DNA of 27,596 bases, taken from assembly GCA_910588105.1 (NCBI GenBank), contig CAJUQD010000034.1, forward strand, positions 1-27,596, written 5' to 3'. The translations under genes and the position numbers were made by a program. Positions 1 through 7,119 of the stretch are shown here, in pieces. Numbering within the stretch: position 1 is the first letter of the stretch; the number at the start of each line of letters is the position of its first letter. Under the pieces are notes generated by a model. The model was not told the DNA's origin and did not search any database. It was given only the letters and a program-made list of their open reading frames with translations. This DNA is from an uncultured Oscillospiraceae bacterium (lineage in GTDB: Bacteria; Bacillota; Clostridia; Oscillospirales; Oscillospiraceae).

Positions 1-31
1 GATCTATGGCAAAATAAACGTGCTCTTTCAT
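1..31 (-). CDS. 5' end of a leftward gene, probable Y-family DNA polymerase (partial)
   Basis: Only the first ten codons lie in the window. Read on the minus strand they give MKEHVYFAID, preceded by AGGGGGTGA at a normal ribosome-binding distance and by a good promoter (72-100). The N-terminus resembles the start of UmuC/DinB-like Y-family polymerases of Firmicutes mobile elements, where FAID begins the first catalytic strand and its Asp binds metal. Ten residues cannot prove this, so the product is inferred from memory of the family; the existence of a gene is well supported by the start signals. Confidence 0.5.
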   Translation of the reverse strand, partial: MKEHVYFAID

Positions 32-71
32 AGCGGCTCACCCCCTTCCCATCGTGCCACAGGCTGGCCTT

Positions 72-100
72 ATTATACACCAGGAAAAGCGAATTGTCCA
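72..100 (-). promoter_or_regulatory. Leftward sigma-A type promoter
   Basis: On the minus strand there is TGGACA (100-95), a 17-bp spacer and a perfect TATAAT (77-72). It lies about 40 bp upstream of the leftward start codon at 31. Spacing and match are close to consensus. Confidence 0.7.
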
Positions 101-118
101 TATGTTCGATTAAAATTG

Positions 119-135
119 GGTGGACCCCCTCCACC
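119..135. repeat. Inverted repeat, candidate operator
   Basis: GGTGGA and TCCACC flank a five-C loop in the middle of the divergent intergenic region, between the leftward promoter and the rightward -10. Position fits a repressor site or a short DNA hairpin. No regulator can be assigned. Confidence 0.4.
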
Positions 136-155
136 TATCCGCCTGCGCCCCGGCA

Positions 156-164
156 TGGTACAAT
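156..164 (+). promoter_or_regulatory. Extended -10 promoter for the rightward operon
   Basis: TGGTACAAT matches an extended -10 element (TG-N-TATAAT with one mismatch). No good -35 is seen 17 bp upstream, as expected for extended -10 promoters. It would start a leader RNA near 171, running about 190 nt to the first gene. Confidence 0.5.
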
Positions 165-177
165 GGACTTGTATTTC

Positions 178-205
178 AGGGCGGAGTAAGTTAGGGCGGA
201 GTAAG
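178..205 (+). repeat. Two 13-bp direct repeats with a 15-bp period
   Basis: AGGGCGGAGTAAG occurs at 178-190 and again at 193-205, followed by a partial third copy (AGGGAGG). They lie in the transcribed leader just after the -10 element and could be a protein-binding or RNA element. Confidence 0.6.
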
Positions 206-291
206 CGAGGGAGGAACGGCGTGGAAAGGGGTGAAGTCTGCCCTCCGCCGGACCGAAACGGCCTGGAAGAACAAAATACCAAGGACGAGAA

Positions 292-332
292 GACTGTGAG
301 TTGCCCCGTGGGGCGGTTCACGGTCCTTTTTT
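292..332 (+). terminator. Leader terminator/attenuator hairpin
   Basis: Bases 292-307 pair with 310-325 nearly throughout, allowing a few G-U pairs, and are followed by CTTTTTT. This is a strong intrinsic terminator located between the promoter and the first gene, ending 28 bp before the start at 361. It either attenuates the long operon or ends a separate small leader RNA of about 160 nt. Confidence 0.7.
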
Positions 333-360
333 GTCCCCAAACACGAGAGGAGAAAAGATT

Positions 361-1773
361 ATGAGTGAGCCCAACAACAGCGGATTCCCCTTTACCGAGA
401 TGACCGGCGACGGCCTGGACATCGCCTCCATCTTTGGCGGCGCGTCCGGCGGCACCACCCCCAGCAGCGTGAACCCCTTCGAGGCAGCGTTGGCCCAGCA
501 GGCCCCGCCCGCCGCGCCCACTGCGCAGGCGCAGCCCCAGACGGCCGCGCCCCAGCCCGCGCCCCAGGCGGCCCCGCAGCCCGCGGCGCCCGTGTTCCAG
601 ACTGTCCAACCCGTGCCGCCCGCCCCGGCCCCCGCGCCGGTTCCCGCGGCGCAGCCCGTAACCCCGGCCCCGCAGCCCCCGCTGGATATCGACCCCCTGG
701 CCGCCGCCATGGCGCAGCAGGAGGCAAAAGCCGAGCAGAAGGCGGCCAAGTCCCTGTTCGAGAAGGCCCCTGTGTTCTGCTACGGCAGCGCCAAAGAGGA
801 CATCGCTGACCCCGGCATGACTTTCGAGGAGCTTCGCATCGCCAAGGCGGAGGACTTCCCCGAGCTGGGCGAGGGCAAGAAGGTGTCCTGGACGGTGGAG
901 TACGGCAAGACGGTGAAGGCCATCACCGACCCCAAAGGCACTACCATCGCCTCCGTAAAGTCGGAGATCGAGCTGTCCAAGGCGTTCCTGGACAACCTCA
1001 AGAAGGCCAAGGACAAGAACCCGGACTGCCTGGTGAAGCCCAAGGTCACCGCCCAGAGCAAGGGCATCGCTGCCTACAAAGGGGTGTTCCCCACGCTGGA
1101 GGAGGCCCGGGCGTCGGACAAGACCATCTGCGCCATCCCCTGTGCGGACGGCAGGGTATACGAGCTGCGGAAAAGCGAGCTGGGCGAGTTCATTGCCCCC
1201 AAGGAAAACGTGATCGACCTCCCTTCGGTTGTGGCCGGGTTTACCCCGGCCCTTCCGCTGGTGCCCATGGAGCTGCTGGCCCAGATCATCTCCTTCTTCC
1301 GCTGCTGCATGAGCGGCCCCGAGGAATTTGAGGCGCTGGCCCACATCTTCTGGGACAGGGAGGAGGAGAAATTTGTGGCGCACATCCCGAAACAGCGGGT
1401 GACCAAAGCCCACATCGACGCCGACCTGACCCAGGATGACCTGCCGGAGGACCGCTACCTGCACTACATCGACATACACAGCCACAACAGCATGGAGGCC
1501 AAATTCTCCCGTGTGGACGATGAGGATGAGCGGGCCACCCGGATCTACATTGTGGTGGGGCGGCTGGACAAGTTCTTCCCGGATATCACCGTGCGGATGT
1601 CCTGCGGCGGCACTTACCTGACCCTGCCCCCCGGTTGCGTGCTGGAGAGTTTCGGCGCGGTGTTCCCCAGAGAGTGGCGCACCCAGGTGACGCTGTTGCG
1701 GAGGGAGGCCCTGCCGGTACTGCGTCCGATGGCGGAAGCGCCGGCGGAGAAGCCGTGGGAGGATCGCCAATGA
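361..1773 (+). CDS. Ubiquitin-like / JAMM peptidase fusion protein (PRTRC-C and PRTRC-A like)
   Basis: A 470-residue protein, with the start chosen at the ATG after GAGGAGA (348-354). Residues about 48-110 are a Pro/Ala/Gln-rich flexible stretch. Residues about 137-196 (FCYG...DPG...EEL...FPEL...DPKGT) resemble the short prokaryotic ubiquitin-like PRTRC protein C. Residues about 197-295 are unassigned. Residues about 296-445 resemble PRTRC protein A and contain an exact JAMM signature: H373-x-H375, seven residues, S383, then D386, with E322 or E324 as the upstream glutamate. JAMM enzymes are zinc isopeptidases that trim ubiquitin-like tails or remove them from targets. No di-glycine follows the ubiquitin-like segment. 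The stop overlaps the E1-like gene by ATGA, so the two are translationally coupled. The JAMM call is strong; the ubiquitin-like call is moderate. Confidence 0.75.
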   Translation: MSEPNNSGFPFTEMTGDGLDIASIFGGASGGTTPSSVNPFEAALAQQAPPAAPTAQAQPQTAAPQPAPQAAPQPAAPVFQTVQPVPPAPAPAPVPAAQPVTPAPQPPLDIDPLAAAMAQQEAKAEQKAAKSLFEKAPVFCYGSAKEDIADPGMTFEELRIAKAEDFPELGEGKKVSWTVEYGKTVKAITDPKGTTIASVKSEIELSKAFLDNLKKAKDKNPDCLVKPKVTAQSKGIAAYKGVFPTLEEARASDKTICAIPCADGRVYELRKSELGEFIAPKENVIDLPSVVAGFTPALPLVPMELLAQIISFFRCCMSGPEEFEALAHIFWDREEEKFVAHIPKQRVTKAHIDADLTQDDLPEDRYLHYIDIHSHNSMEAKFSRVDDEDERATRIYIVVGRLDKFFPDITVRMSCGGTYLTLPPGCVLESFGAVFPREWRTQVTLLRREALPVLRPMAEAPAEKPWEDRQ

Positions 1774-2546
1774 AGTTCTCCATGACCCGCCCGGTGAAGA
1801 TCGTCATGCTGGGCGCGGGCGGCACCGGCGGGCACATCGCGCCCCACCTGTACCGGCTACTGTACTCCCTGAAGCGTCCGGTGCGGTTCATCCTCTGCGA
1901 CGGCGACGTGGTGGAGGAGAAGAACCTGGTGCGGCAGAACTTCACCCCCGCCGACCAGGGGGAGAACAAGGCCAGGGTGCTGGCGGAGCGGTATTCCGCC
2001 GTGTTCGGCCTGGAGACGGAATATGTGCCCTCCTTCGTGGAGGATGAGGAGCAGCTTCGGACGCTGCTGACGCCCGAATACCATTTGATGCGGCTGCCCG
2101 GCCATGCCTACGGCGTGCGGGAGCCGGAGCAGGTCATCCTCATCGGCGCGGTGGACAACAACAAGTCCCGGCAGCTGTGCCACCGGGTGTTCTACCAGGC
2201 CAAGGAGCTGATCTACATCGACAGCGGCAACGGCGAGTTCACCGGCCAGGTGGTATGCGGCGTGCGCCGGGGCGGCAAGACCTACTACCCGCCCATCGGC
2301 ATGGTCTACCCGGATGTGCTGGTGGAGACGGACAAGTTCCCCACGGAATTATCCTGCGCCGAGGCGTCGGTGTCGGCCCCCCAGAGCATGGCGGCCAACA
2401 TCACGGCGGCCACGATAGTGGTGGACATGATCTACAACATTCTGGCCACGGGCAGCAGCACAGTGCGGAAGGTGACCTTTTCCACCCAGTCTGTCAACGT
2501 GCGGCCCGAGCTGCAAAAAACGAACAGGAGGAAGAAAGCGGCATGA
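1770..2546 (+). CDS. ThiF/E1-like adenylyltransferase (PRTRC ThiF family)
   Basis: A 258-residue Rossmann-fold protein of the E1/ThiF/MoeB superfamily, which adenylates the C-terminus of ubiquitin-like proteins. Visible features are the nucleotide loop GAGGTGG (15-21), D44-x-D46, the adenylation residues N52, R55 and Q56 (NLVRQ), K67, and D129 in the AVDNNKSR segment. C196 (LSCAEAS) is the best candidate for a catalytic cysteine. It is short for a full E1 and lacks a separate ubiquitin-fold or zinc domain, as usual for PRTRC ThiF. The start at 1770 has GGGAGG seven bases upstream and overlaps the preceding stop; its own stop overlaps the clamp gene at 2543. The likely partner is the ubiquitin-like domain encoded just upstream. 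Confidence 0.85.
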   Translation: MKFSMTRPVKIVMLGAGGTGGHIAPHLYRLLYSLKRPVRFILCDGDVVEEKNLVRQNFTPADQGENKARVLAERYSAVFGLETEYVPSFVEDEEQLRTLLTPEYHLMRLPGHAYGVREPEQVILIGAVDNNKSRQLCHRVFYQAKELIYIDSGNGEFTGQVVCGVRRGGKTYYPPIGMVYPDVLVETDKFPTELSCAEASVSAPQSMAANITAATIVVDMIYNILATGSSTVRKVTFSTQSVNVRPELQKTNRRKKAA

Positions 2547-3646
2547 GAGCAACCGTAGACGCGAAGGCCTTTGTCCAGGCGCTGGATCGGGTGAGCGGGA
2601 TCATCCGCAAATCGTCCATCCCCGTCCTGAACGCTGTGCTGGTTCGGTTTGAGGCAGGGCGCTGTACCCTGACCGCCACCAACATAGAAACCTACCTGTC
2701 CGCAACACTGCCCGCCCAGGGGGATGCGTTCGCCTTTTTGCTGGACCGCCCCCGGGAGACCGCCCGGGCCTTCCGGCAGTTTGAGGGCGAGCTGACCCTG
2801 GAGCAGACGGAGAAGGGCGAGGGTGACCGGCGGCGGATCACGCTGGCGCTGTCCTGCGGCCCCCGGGCCGCGGAGCTGCACCCGTTCCTGCCCGAGGATT
2901 TTCCCAGGGATCCGAAGTGGGAGCCCCAGGAGGAGTTTACCGCCAACGCCGCAAGGCTGTACGCCCGGGTGGAACGGGTGAAATATGCCGTGGGCCTGCC
3001 GGAAAAAAACGATGCCCGCCCCTGCCGGAGCAAGGTGCAGTTCAGCGGAGCAAACGTTTATGCCGTGGACGGATACCGCATGGCCTGGGACACGGACCCG
3101 GAGCTGGAGGCGCCCCGGCCCTTTATGGCGGCCCCAGACGCGCTGGAGCATTTAAAGCTGTTCGGGGATCAGGCGGTCTCCGTCCAGCTGGGGGAGCGGT
3201 TCGCCAGGGTGACCGACGGCATGACGTCGCTGCTGTTCCGCCTGCCCGAGGGGGAGCTGCTAAACATAGACTGCGCCATCCCGGACAAATTCAAGGCGGA
3301 GTTCCAGGCGTCCCCCAAGGAGTTCCTGTCCGAGCTGAAGTACCTGAAGCAATCCCTGCGGGGGAACCGTGCCCATGTGGTGCGCTTCCGCGGCGGTAAT
3401 CTGCTGGCCGAGAGCCTGGGGGAGCGGTACGCCACAAAGGTCTCCGCCGACGGGTGCGGGGACGTGGAGTTCGGATTCAACCTGGACTACGTGGCGGACG
3501 CCATGGAGCAGTTTAAAAAGGAGCCGTCTGTCGCCGTGAAGGTCAGCGCCGGCTCCCTGGGGCCCATCATCATTGAGACGGAGGGGCGAAATGACCGCGC
3601 CCTGGTGATGCCTTACGATCTGAAGAAGGCTGGCATGGCGGCGTAA
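2543..3646 (+). CDS. DNA polymerase III beta-subunit-like sliding clamp
   Basis: A 367-residue protein of normal bacterial clamp length. The N-terminus (VDAKAFVQALDRV then SSIPVLNAVLV) follows the first DnaN repeat, the middle holds the typical VYAVDGYRMAW strand-turn, and the C-terminus ends in LVMPYDL, like the MP-x-L clamp end. Clamps tether polymerases and repair factors to DNA. The host will have its own dnaN, so this is probably an element-encoded, diverged copy for element replication or for recruiting its own enzymes. It overlaps the E1-like gene by four bases and has AGGAGG at 2526-2531. Whether it forms a functional ring is not visible here. Confidence 0.8.
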   Translation: MRATVDAKAFVQALDRVSGIIRKSSIPVLNAVLVRFEAGRCTLTATNIETYLSATLPAQGDAFAFLLDRPRETARAFRQFEGELTLEQTEKGEGDRRRITLALSCGPRAAELHPFLPEDFPRDPKWEPQEEFTANAARLYARVERVKYAVGLPEKNDARPCRSKVQFSGANVYAVDGYRMAWDTDPELEAPRPFMAAPDALEHLKLFGDQAVSVQLGERFARVTDGMTSLLFRLPEGELLNIDCAIPDKFKAEFQASPKEFLSELKYLKQSLRGNRAHVVRFRGGNLLAESLGERYATKVSADGCGDVEFGFNLDYVADAMEQFKKEPSVAVKVSAGSLGPIIIETEGRNDRALVMPYDLKKAGMAA

Positions 3647-3665
3647 CGTAAAAAAGGAGGAAACC

Positions 3666-4139
3666 ATGGATTTCAAGGAATTTAACAGGCTCTACCGCAA
3701 GGATACCATTTCATTTTTGATTGCCCTGAACCTGTACCTGGGCTACGGAAGCACCGTGCTCAGGGCGGGCTCCAAGGAGGATCTTTCCGGCGCCGCGGCC
3801 CTGGAGATTTCCAACCTGTTCGCGGAGGAAAAGCGTGACCGCATCATCGAAACGGCCCGGACAATGGCCGAAATGGAACCCGATGAGCTGATCCCGTATC
3901 TTACCCAGTGCGGCATCCGCGCCGGGGCCAGCAGCTCGGACGAGCCCGGTATCTGCCCGGTGTGCGGCGGCAGGATCAAGTACGACCACCAGGGTTCCTC
4001 GGAGTGGAACTTCATCCTGACCTGGCACTGCCTGGACTGCCAGGCCACCGGCGAGGAAAACCATCACCTGGTATTTGACGCCCACTACAACCTGCACGAG
4101 AAGAACGGGGACCCCATTCCCCGGCGATATCAGAAATAG
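3666..4139 (+). CDS. Unrecognised protein with a two-CxxC zinc-ribbon-like C-terminal half
   Basis: 157 residues, AAGGAGG six bases before the start. The first half is mostly alpha-helical by composition and acidic (AEEKRDRIIETARTMAEM). The second half has CPVCGG and, about 30 residues later, CLDC, a spacing compatible with one zinc-ribbon. A conserved-looking aromatic stretch (WNFILTWHC) sits between the pairs. Function unknown; a nucleic-acid or protein adaptor is possible. It lies between the clamp gene and a beta-repeat protein, 19 and 14 bases away, so it is part of the same operon. Confidence 0.7.
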   Translation: MDFKEFNRLYRKDTISFLIALNLYLGYGSTVLRAGSKEDLSGAAALEISNLFAEEKRDRIIETARTMAEMEPDELIPYLTQCGIRAGASSSDEPGICPVCGGRIKYDHQGSSEWNFILTWHCLDCQATGEENHHLVFDAHYNLHEKNGDPIPRRYQK

Positions 4140-4153
4140 GAGGAGAATGCAAT

Positions 4154-4687
4154 ATGAAAACCGTTTACATCCCCAAGGGAATGGAAGTGTCCCACATGAG
4201 CCTCACCACCGAACACCTGGTGGTGGACGGCAGCCTGACCATCACCGGCGAGCTGAGCGCCAAGACCATCGGCGGCCGGGGCTTTGTGGAGGCAGGAATC
4301 GTCTCCGCCGATGGTATCCGGGTGGACGATTTGACAGCCGTCAGCGTTATCTGCCAGCGGCTGTGCGCCAAGCGGGCGGAGGCGTCCCAGATCTTCGCGT
4401 CGGAGGGCGTCGATGTGTCCTGTTTCCTGGGCGCGGAACGGGTGGTGACGCCCAGGCTGGCCGTGGCCCTCAGCGACATCGACGAGGTGACGGCGGATGA
4501 GACCATCCACCTGCCGCCGAAAAAGCGTGGCCTGCTCCGCTTCTGGCTGGCGTCCGCCCTGCGCTCGCTGTGGGTGCGGCTCACCGCGCCCGATGAGGGC
4601 GAGGTGGTGGACGCCGAGTACGAGGTCAAGGGGCCCGCGCCTGTGGTGCGTCTGAGTACGGAGAAGAAGAATAACCCCGCGGCGTAG
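4154..4687 (+). CDS. Bactofilin-like beta-repeat protein (tentative)
   Basis: 177 residues. Residues about 20-110 show short repeating strands rich in V, I, G, D and A (VVDGSLTITGEL, KTIGGRGFVEAGIV, DGIRVDDLTAVSV), like the right-handed beta-helix of bactofilin/polymer-forming proteins. Residues about 118-135 form a basic-hydrophobic stretch (KKRGLLRFWLASALRSLW) that may be an amphipathic helix. The ribosome binding site AGGAGGAG sits eight bases upstream. The family assignment rests on pattern only. It could be a scaffold, but no function can be stated. Confidence 0.6.
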   Translation: MKTVYIPKGMEVSHMSLTTEHLVVDGSLTITGELSAKTIGGRGFVEAGIVSADGIRVDDLTAVSVICQRLCAKRAEASQIFASEGVDVSCFLGAERVVTPRLAVALSDIDEVTADETIHLPPKKRGLLRFWLASALRSLWVRLTAPDEGEVVDAEYEVKGPAPVVRLSTEKKNNPAA

Positions 4688-4700
4688 CTACGGGTGAACC

Positions 4701-4730
4701 AGGGACAGGGGGCGGACGCTTCCTGTCCCT
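4701..4730 (+). other. Intergenic RNA hairpin
   Basis: AGGGACAGG (4701-4709) pairs perfectly with CCTGTCCCT (4722-4730) in the 67-bp gap between two genes. No T-run follows, so this looks more like an RNA processing, stability or translation-control hairpin than a terminator. Confidence 0.5.
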
Positions 4731-4754
4731 CATTACATCGAGGAGGTCAAGAAA

Positions 4755-5204
4755 ATGTCCCACAAATCACAGGAAAAGAATATGCGTAAGCTGGCCGAAC
4801 TGCTGTCCCAGGACCTGGGCTACATCTGGGGCGAGAAGGAGAGCGGCCCCAACGGCGCGAAAAAGCAGTTTCTGAACACGGGTAGGGTGTTCCTCCGGGC
4901 GCTGGCCAAAGACCTGGGCCTGATGGACGCCAAGGTGGATTCCAACGCCGGCGGCATCGGCGTGTCCGGGGACTGCACCCTCATGGGGATGTGGCACACC
5001 AACGGGCTGTACGTCACCCTCTCCCAGTTCTGCTCCGACCGGGACAGTGTGCTGCTCTACCGCACCATCCGTCACAGCAAGGACTACACCGGCGGGCGCA
5101 ACCTGTACCTCACCCGCCGGGATCTGGCGGAGATGAGCTACCCCGACCTGCTGTTCCTGCTGGCGGCCCTGCGGGAGGAGAACATCCATGAGCGGGCAGC
5201 CTGA
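4755..5204 (+). CDS. Unrecognised conserved-looking protein
   Basis: 149 residues, with AGGAGG eight bases before ATG. Composition is that of a soluble globular protein; no membrane segment, cysteine cluster or known catalytic motif is seen. The centre contains GGIGVSGDCTLMGMWHTNG followed by a serine/aspartate-rich loop. The 3' end overlaps the methyltransferase gene by 17 bases in another frame, which argues for tight co-expression with it. No function assigned. Confidence 0.65.
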   Translation: MSHKSQEKNMRKLAELLSQDLGYIWGEKESGPNGAKKQFLNTGRVFLRALAKDLGLMDAKVDSNAGGIGVSGDCTLMGMWHTNGLYVTLSQFCSDRDSVLLYRTIRHSKDYTGGRNLYLTRRDLAEMSYPDLLFLLAALREENIHERAA

Positions 5205-6606
5205 CGCCGCACCCCAGGCCGAACCGCGCAGCTATGCCCTGGAGGGGCTGCGGGGACTTCAAAGCGAAGTCCCCCAGCTCACCCGGGCTATGGTGCTGTG
5301 CCGGGCCAGGGTGGAGCAGCACCGGAATACCGACCTTGCCGCCGCTCGGGACGATTACAATGAGCTGCAAAGCGCCCGGAAGCGGCTGGCCGACGCCCTG
5401 GGCAACGCCCAGCTTTTGCTGCTGGAGGCGGAGGAGTACCAGCTTGCCGCCAATGCGGGACTGCTGAAGGACGGCCTGCTGGGCTTTGACCTGCTGAGCA
5501 ATGTCTACCGCCCGGTGTACGATGCGCTGACCGGCTTTGCCGCCCAGCTCCCGGTGGACGGAACCACCAACGCCCAAGTGGTGGGGCGGCTGATGAACAA
5601 CATCAAGCTGGGCTACTACCCCACCGACCCGGACAATGTCGCGCTGATTTTGAAGGGCGTCCAGTTCCCGGAGGGGGTCACCACGAATTTGCTGGACCCC
5701 TGCTGCGGCTGCGGGAAGGCCCTGCGGCAGATCGCGGACGGGAACAACTGCTTCACCTACGGCGTGGAGCTGGACAGTTCCCGGGCGGATGAGGCCCAGA
5801 CCCGGCTCCACCGGGTAGGCTTCGGCAGCTTCTTCTACAGCCAGGTCAGCGCCAACGCCTTCCACCTGCTGTTCCTCAACCCGCCCTACCTGTCCGTCCT
5901 CAACGAGAGCGGCGGCAGGGCCCGGCATGAGAAGCGGTTTCTGATCGAGAGCCTGGGCGCGCTGGCCCTGGGCGGCCTGCTGGCGTATGTCATCCCGTAC
6001 TACCGGCTCACCCCGGACATCTGCCGGGTGCTGTCGGACAATTTTGAAAATCTGGGCCTGTGGCGGTTTACCGACGCCGAGTTCAAAAAGTTCAAGCAGG
6101 TGGCCGTACTGGGCACCCGGAAAAAACGGGACGAAGCTCCCCAGAATACCCAATGGCTGGAGTGGTTCGCCGCCCATCCCGGCTCCATCCCCAGCCTCAC
6201 GGAGCTGCCCGAGGGGCGTTATGCCCTCCCGGCCAAGCCCCTGGAGGTGAAGACCTTCCGGGGGGAGAAGTTCAACGAGAAGGAGCTGGAGCGGCAACTG
6301 AGCGGCTCAGACAGCTTCCAGCGGATGATGGCCCGCAGCGAGCTGGACAGCGGGGTGAAGCGCCCGCCGCTGCCCCTGTCCATCAGCCAGATCGGGCTGA
6401 TCGGCGGCTCCGGCATGATCAACGGGCTCATCCAGTGCGATACGCCCCATGTCATCAAGGGCCGGGTGGTGAAGGTGACCCGGAACGAGGTGGAGAAACG
6501 GTTCGACGCCAAGGGCCGGTATGACGGCGCCGAGCTCCACGAGACGATTACCAACAAAATGATATTCAACATCTTGACGCCCAACGGCTTCAAGGCGTTG
6601 ACGTAA
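5188..6606 (+). CDS. DUF6094-type N6-adenine DNA methyltransferase-like protein
   Basis: 472 residues. The SAM-binding motif I is at residues 170-176 (DPCCGCG) and the catalytic motif IV NPPY is at 231-234, the order typical of N6-adenine methyltransferases. The N-terminal 140 residues are helical (ARDDYNELQSARKRL) and may give specificity or dimerise. The C-terminal about 200 residues after the Rossmann domain are basic and unassigned. No restriction endonuclease gene is adjacent, so it is either an orphan methylase (anti-restriction, replication marking) or a non-canonical modification enzyme. Catalytic fold is clear; target and base are not. Confidence 0.75.
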   Translation: MSGQPDAAPQAEPRSYALEGLRGLQSEVPQLTRAMVLCRARVEQHRNTDLAAARDDYNELQSARKRLADALGNAQLLLLEAEEYQLAANAGLLKDGLLGFDLLSNVYRPVYDALTGFAAQLPVDGTTNAQVVGRLMNNIKLGYYPTDPDNVALILKGVQFPEGVTTNLLDPCCGCGKALRQIADGNNCFTYGVELDSSRADEAQTRLHRVGFGSFFYSQVSANAFHLLFLNPPYLSVLNESGGRARHEKRFLIESLGALALGGLLAYVIPYYRLTPDICRVLSDNFENLGLWRFTDAEFKKFKQVAVLGTRKKRDEAPQNTQWLEWFAAHPGSIPSLTELPEGRYALPAKPLEVKTFRGEKFNEKELERQLSGSDSFQRMMARSELDSGVKRPPLPLSISQIGLIGGSGMINGLIQCDTPHVIKGRVVKVTRNEVEKRFDAKGRYDGAELHETITNKMIFNILTPNGFKALT

Positions 6607-6619
6607 AGGAGGATTCTTT

Positions 6620-6805
6620 ATGAGTGTTATTGCGGTAAATCCCCGGTTCAGTCCGGGCAGGCTGATGATCACCCGCAACGCCAAGGACACGCTGCCCCGC
6701 GTGGAGATAAACGCCGCCATCAACCGGCACCTGCACGGGGACTGGGGCGACGTGGACGAATCGGACCGCTCGGCTACCACCGTCCTGCTCCCCACTGACT
6801 ACTGA
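6620..6805 (+). CDS. Short form of a DUF-type element protein, possible internal deletion
   Basis: 61 residues with AAAGGAGG seven bases upstream. The N-terminus (AVNPRFSPGRLMITRNAK) and the C-terminal end DRSATTVLLPTDY match what I remember as the two ends of a roughly 85-95-residue protein common in Firmicutes plasmids and elements. In that longer form the HGDWGD segment is followed by about 25-30 residues ending in a WIITE-like strand before DRSATTVL. Here HGDWGDV is followed almost directly by DESDRSATTV. This suggests an in-frame deletion. The comparison is from memory and needs an alignment. Confidence 0.6.
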   Translation: MSVIAVNPRFSPGRLMITRNAKDTLPRVEINAAINRHLHGDWGDVDESDRSATTVLLPTDY

Positions 6806-6817
6806 GGGGTGGATATC

Positions 6818-7111
6818 GTGAAAGTGGATTTAGAGCTGATGGTCATGCGGCTGATCCTGGAACAGGAAGGGACTGCTTTTCCCCCCGCTAACTGCAGCGA
6901 ATACTTGATTGACCATGTATTCCTTCCGCTTTTGCGGGGTGAATCCGTGCCGTTCGCTGCCATCGACTACACCGCCTTTGACGAGGACGATATCTGGGCG
7001 CTGTGGGAATACAACGAGACCGTATACCGGATCGCCCAGGCCCTGGGACGGGCGGCGGAGCGCATAGGAACCATCGCGCCCGTGGCTCGGCCCGTCCGTC
7101 AGTATTGCTGA
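6818..7111 (+). CDS. Unrecognised small protein, GTG start
   Basis: 97 residues from the GTG at 6818, preferred over the GTG at 6809 because GAGGGG (6804-6809) lies eight bases before it. The protein is acidic and helical in the centre (DYTAFDEDDIWALWEY), with a hydrophobic start and no recognised motif. It sits 12 bases after the previous gene and eight before the next. Function unknown. Confidence 0.55.
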   Translation: MKVDLELMVMRLILEQEGTAFPPANCSEYLIDHVFLPLLRGESVPFAAIDYTAFDEDDIWALWEYNETVYRIAQALGRAAERIGTIAPVARPVRQYC

Positions 7112-7119
7112 GGTGCGCC

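Noticed and set aside
502..690. Repetitive Pro/Ala codon stretch considered as a DNA repeat array
   Set aside because: It is irregular, in frame and inside a strong gene; it is a flexible protein linker, not a CRISPR or satellite.
73..1770. 565-residue open frame on the minus strand
   Set aside because: It lies opposite the JAMM fusion gene, is His/Gly/Arg/Leu-rich without any domain, and has no ribosome binding site. High GC removes stops on the opposite strand.
5110..6297. 395-residue minus-strand open frame
   Set aside because: It is antisense to the methyltransferase gene, has low-complexity composition and no start signals.
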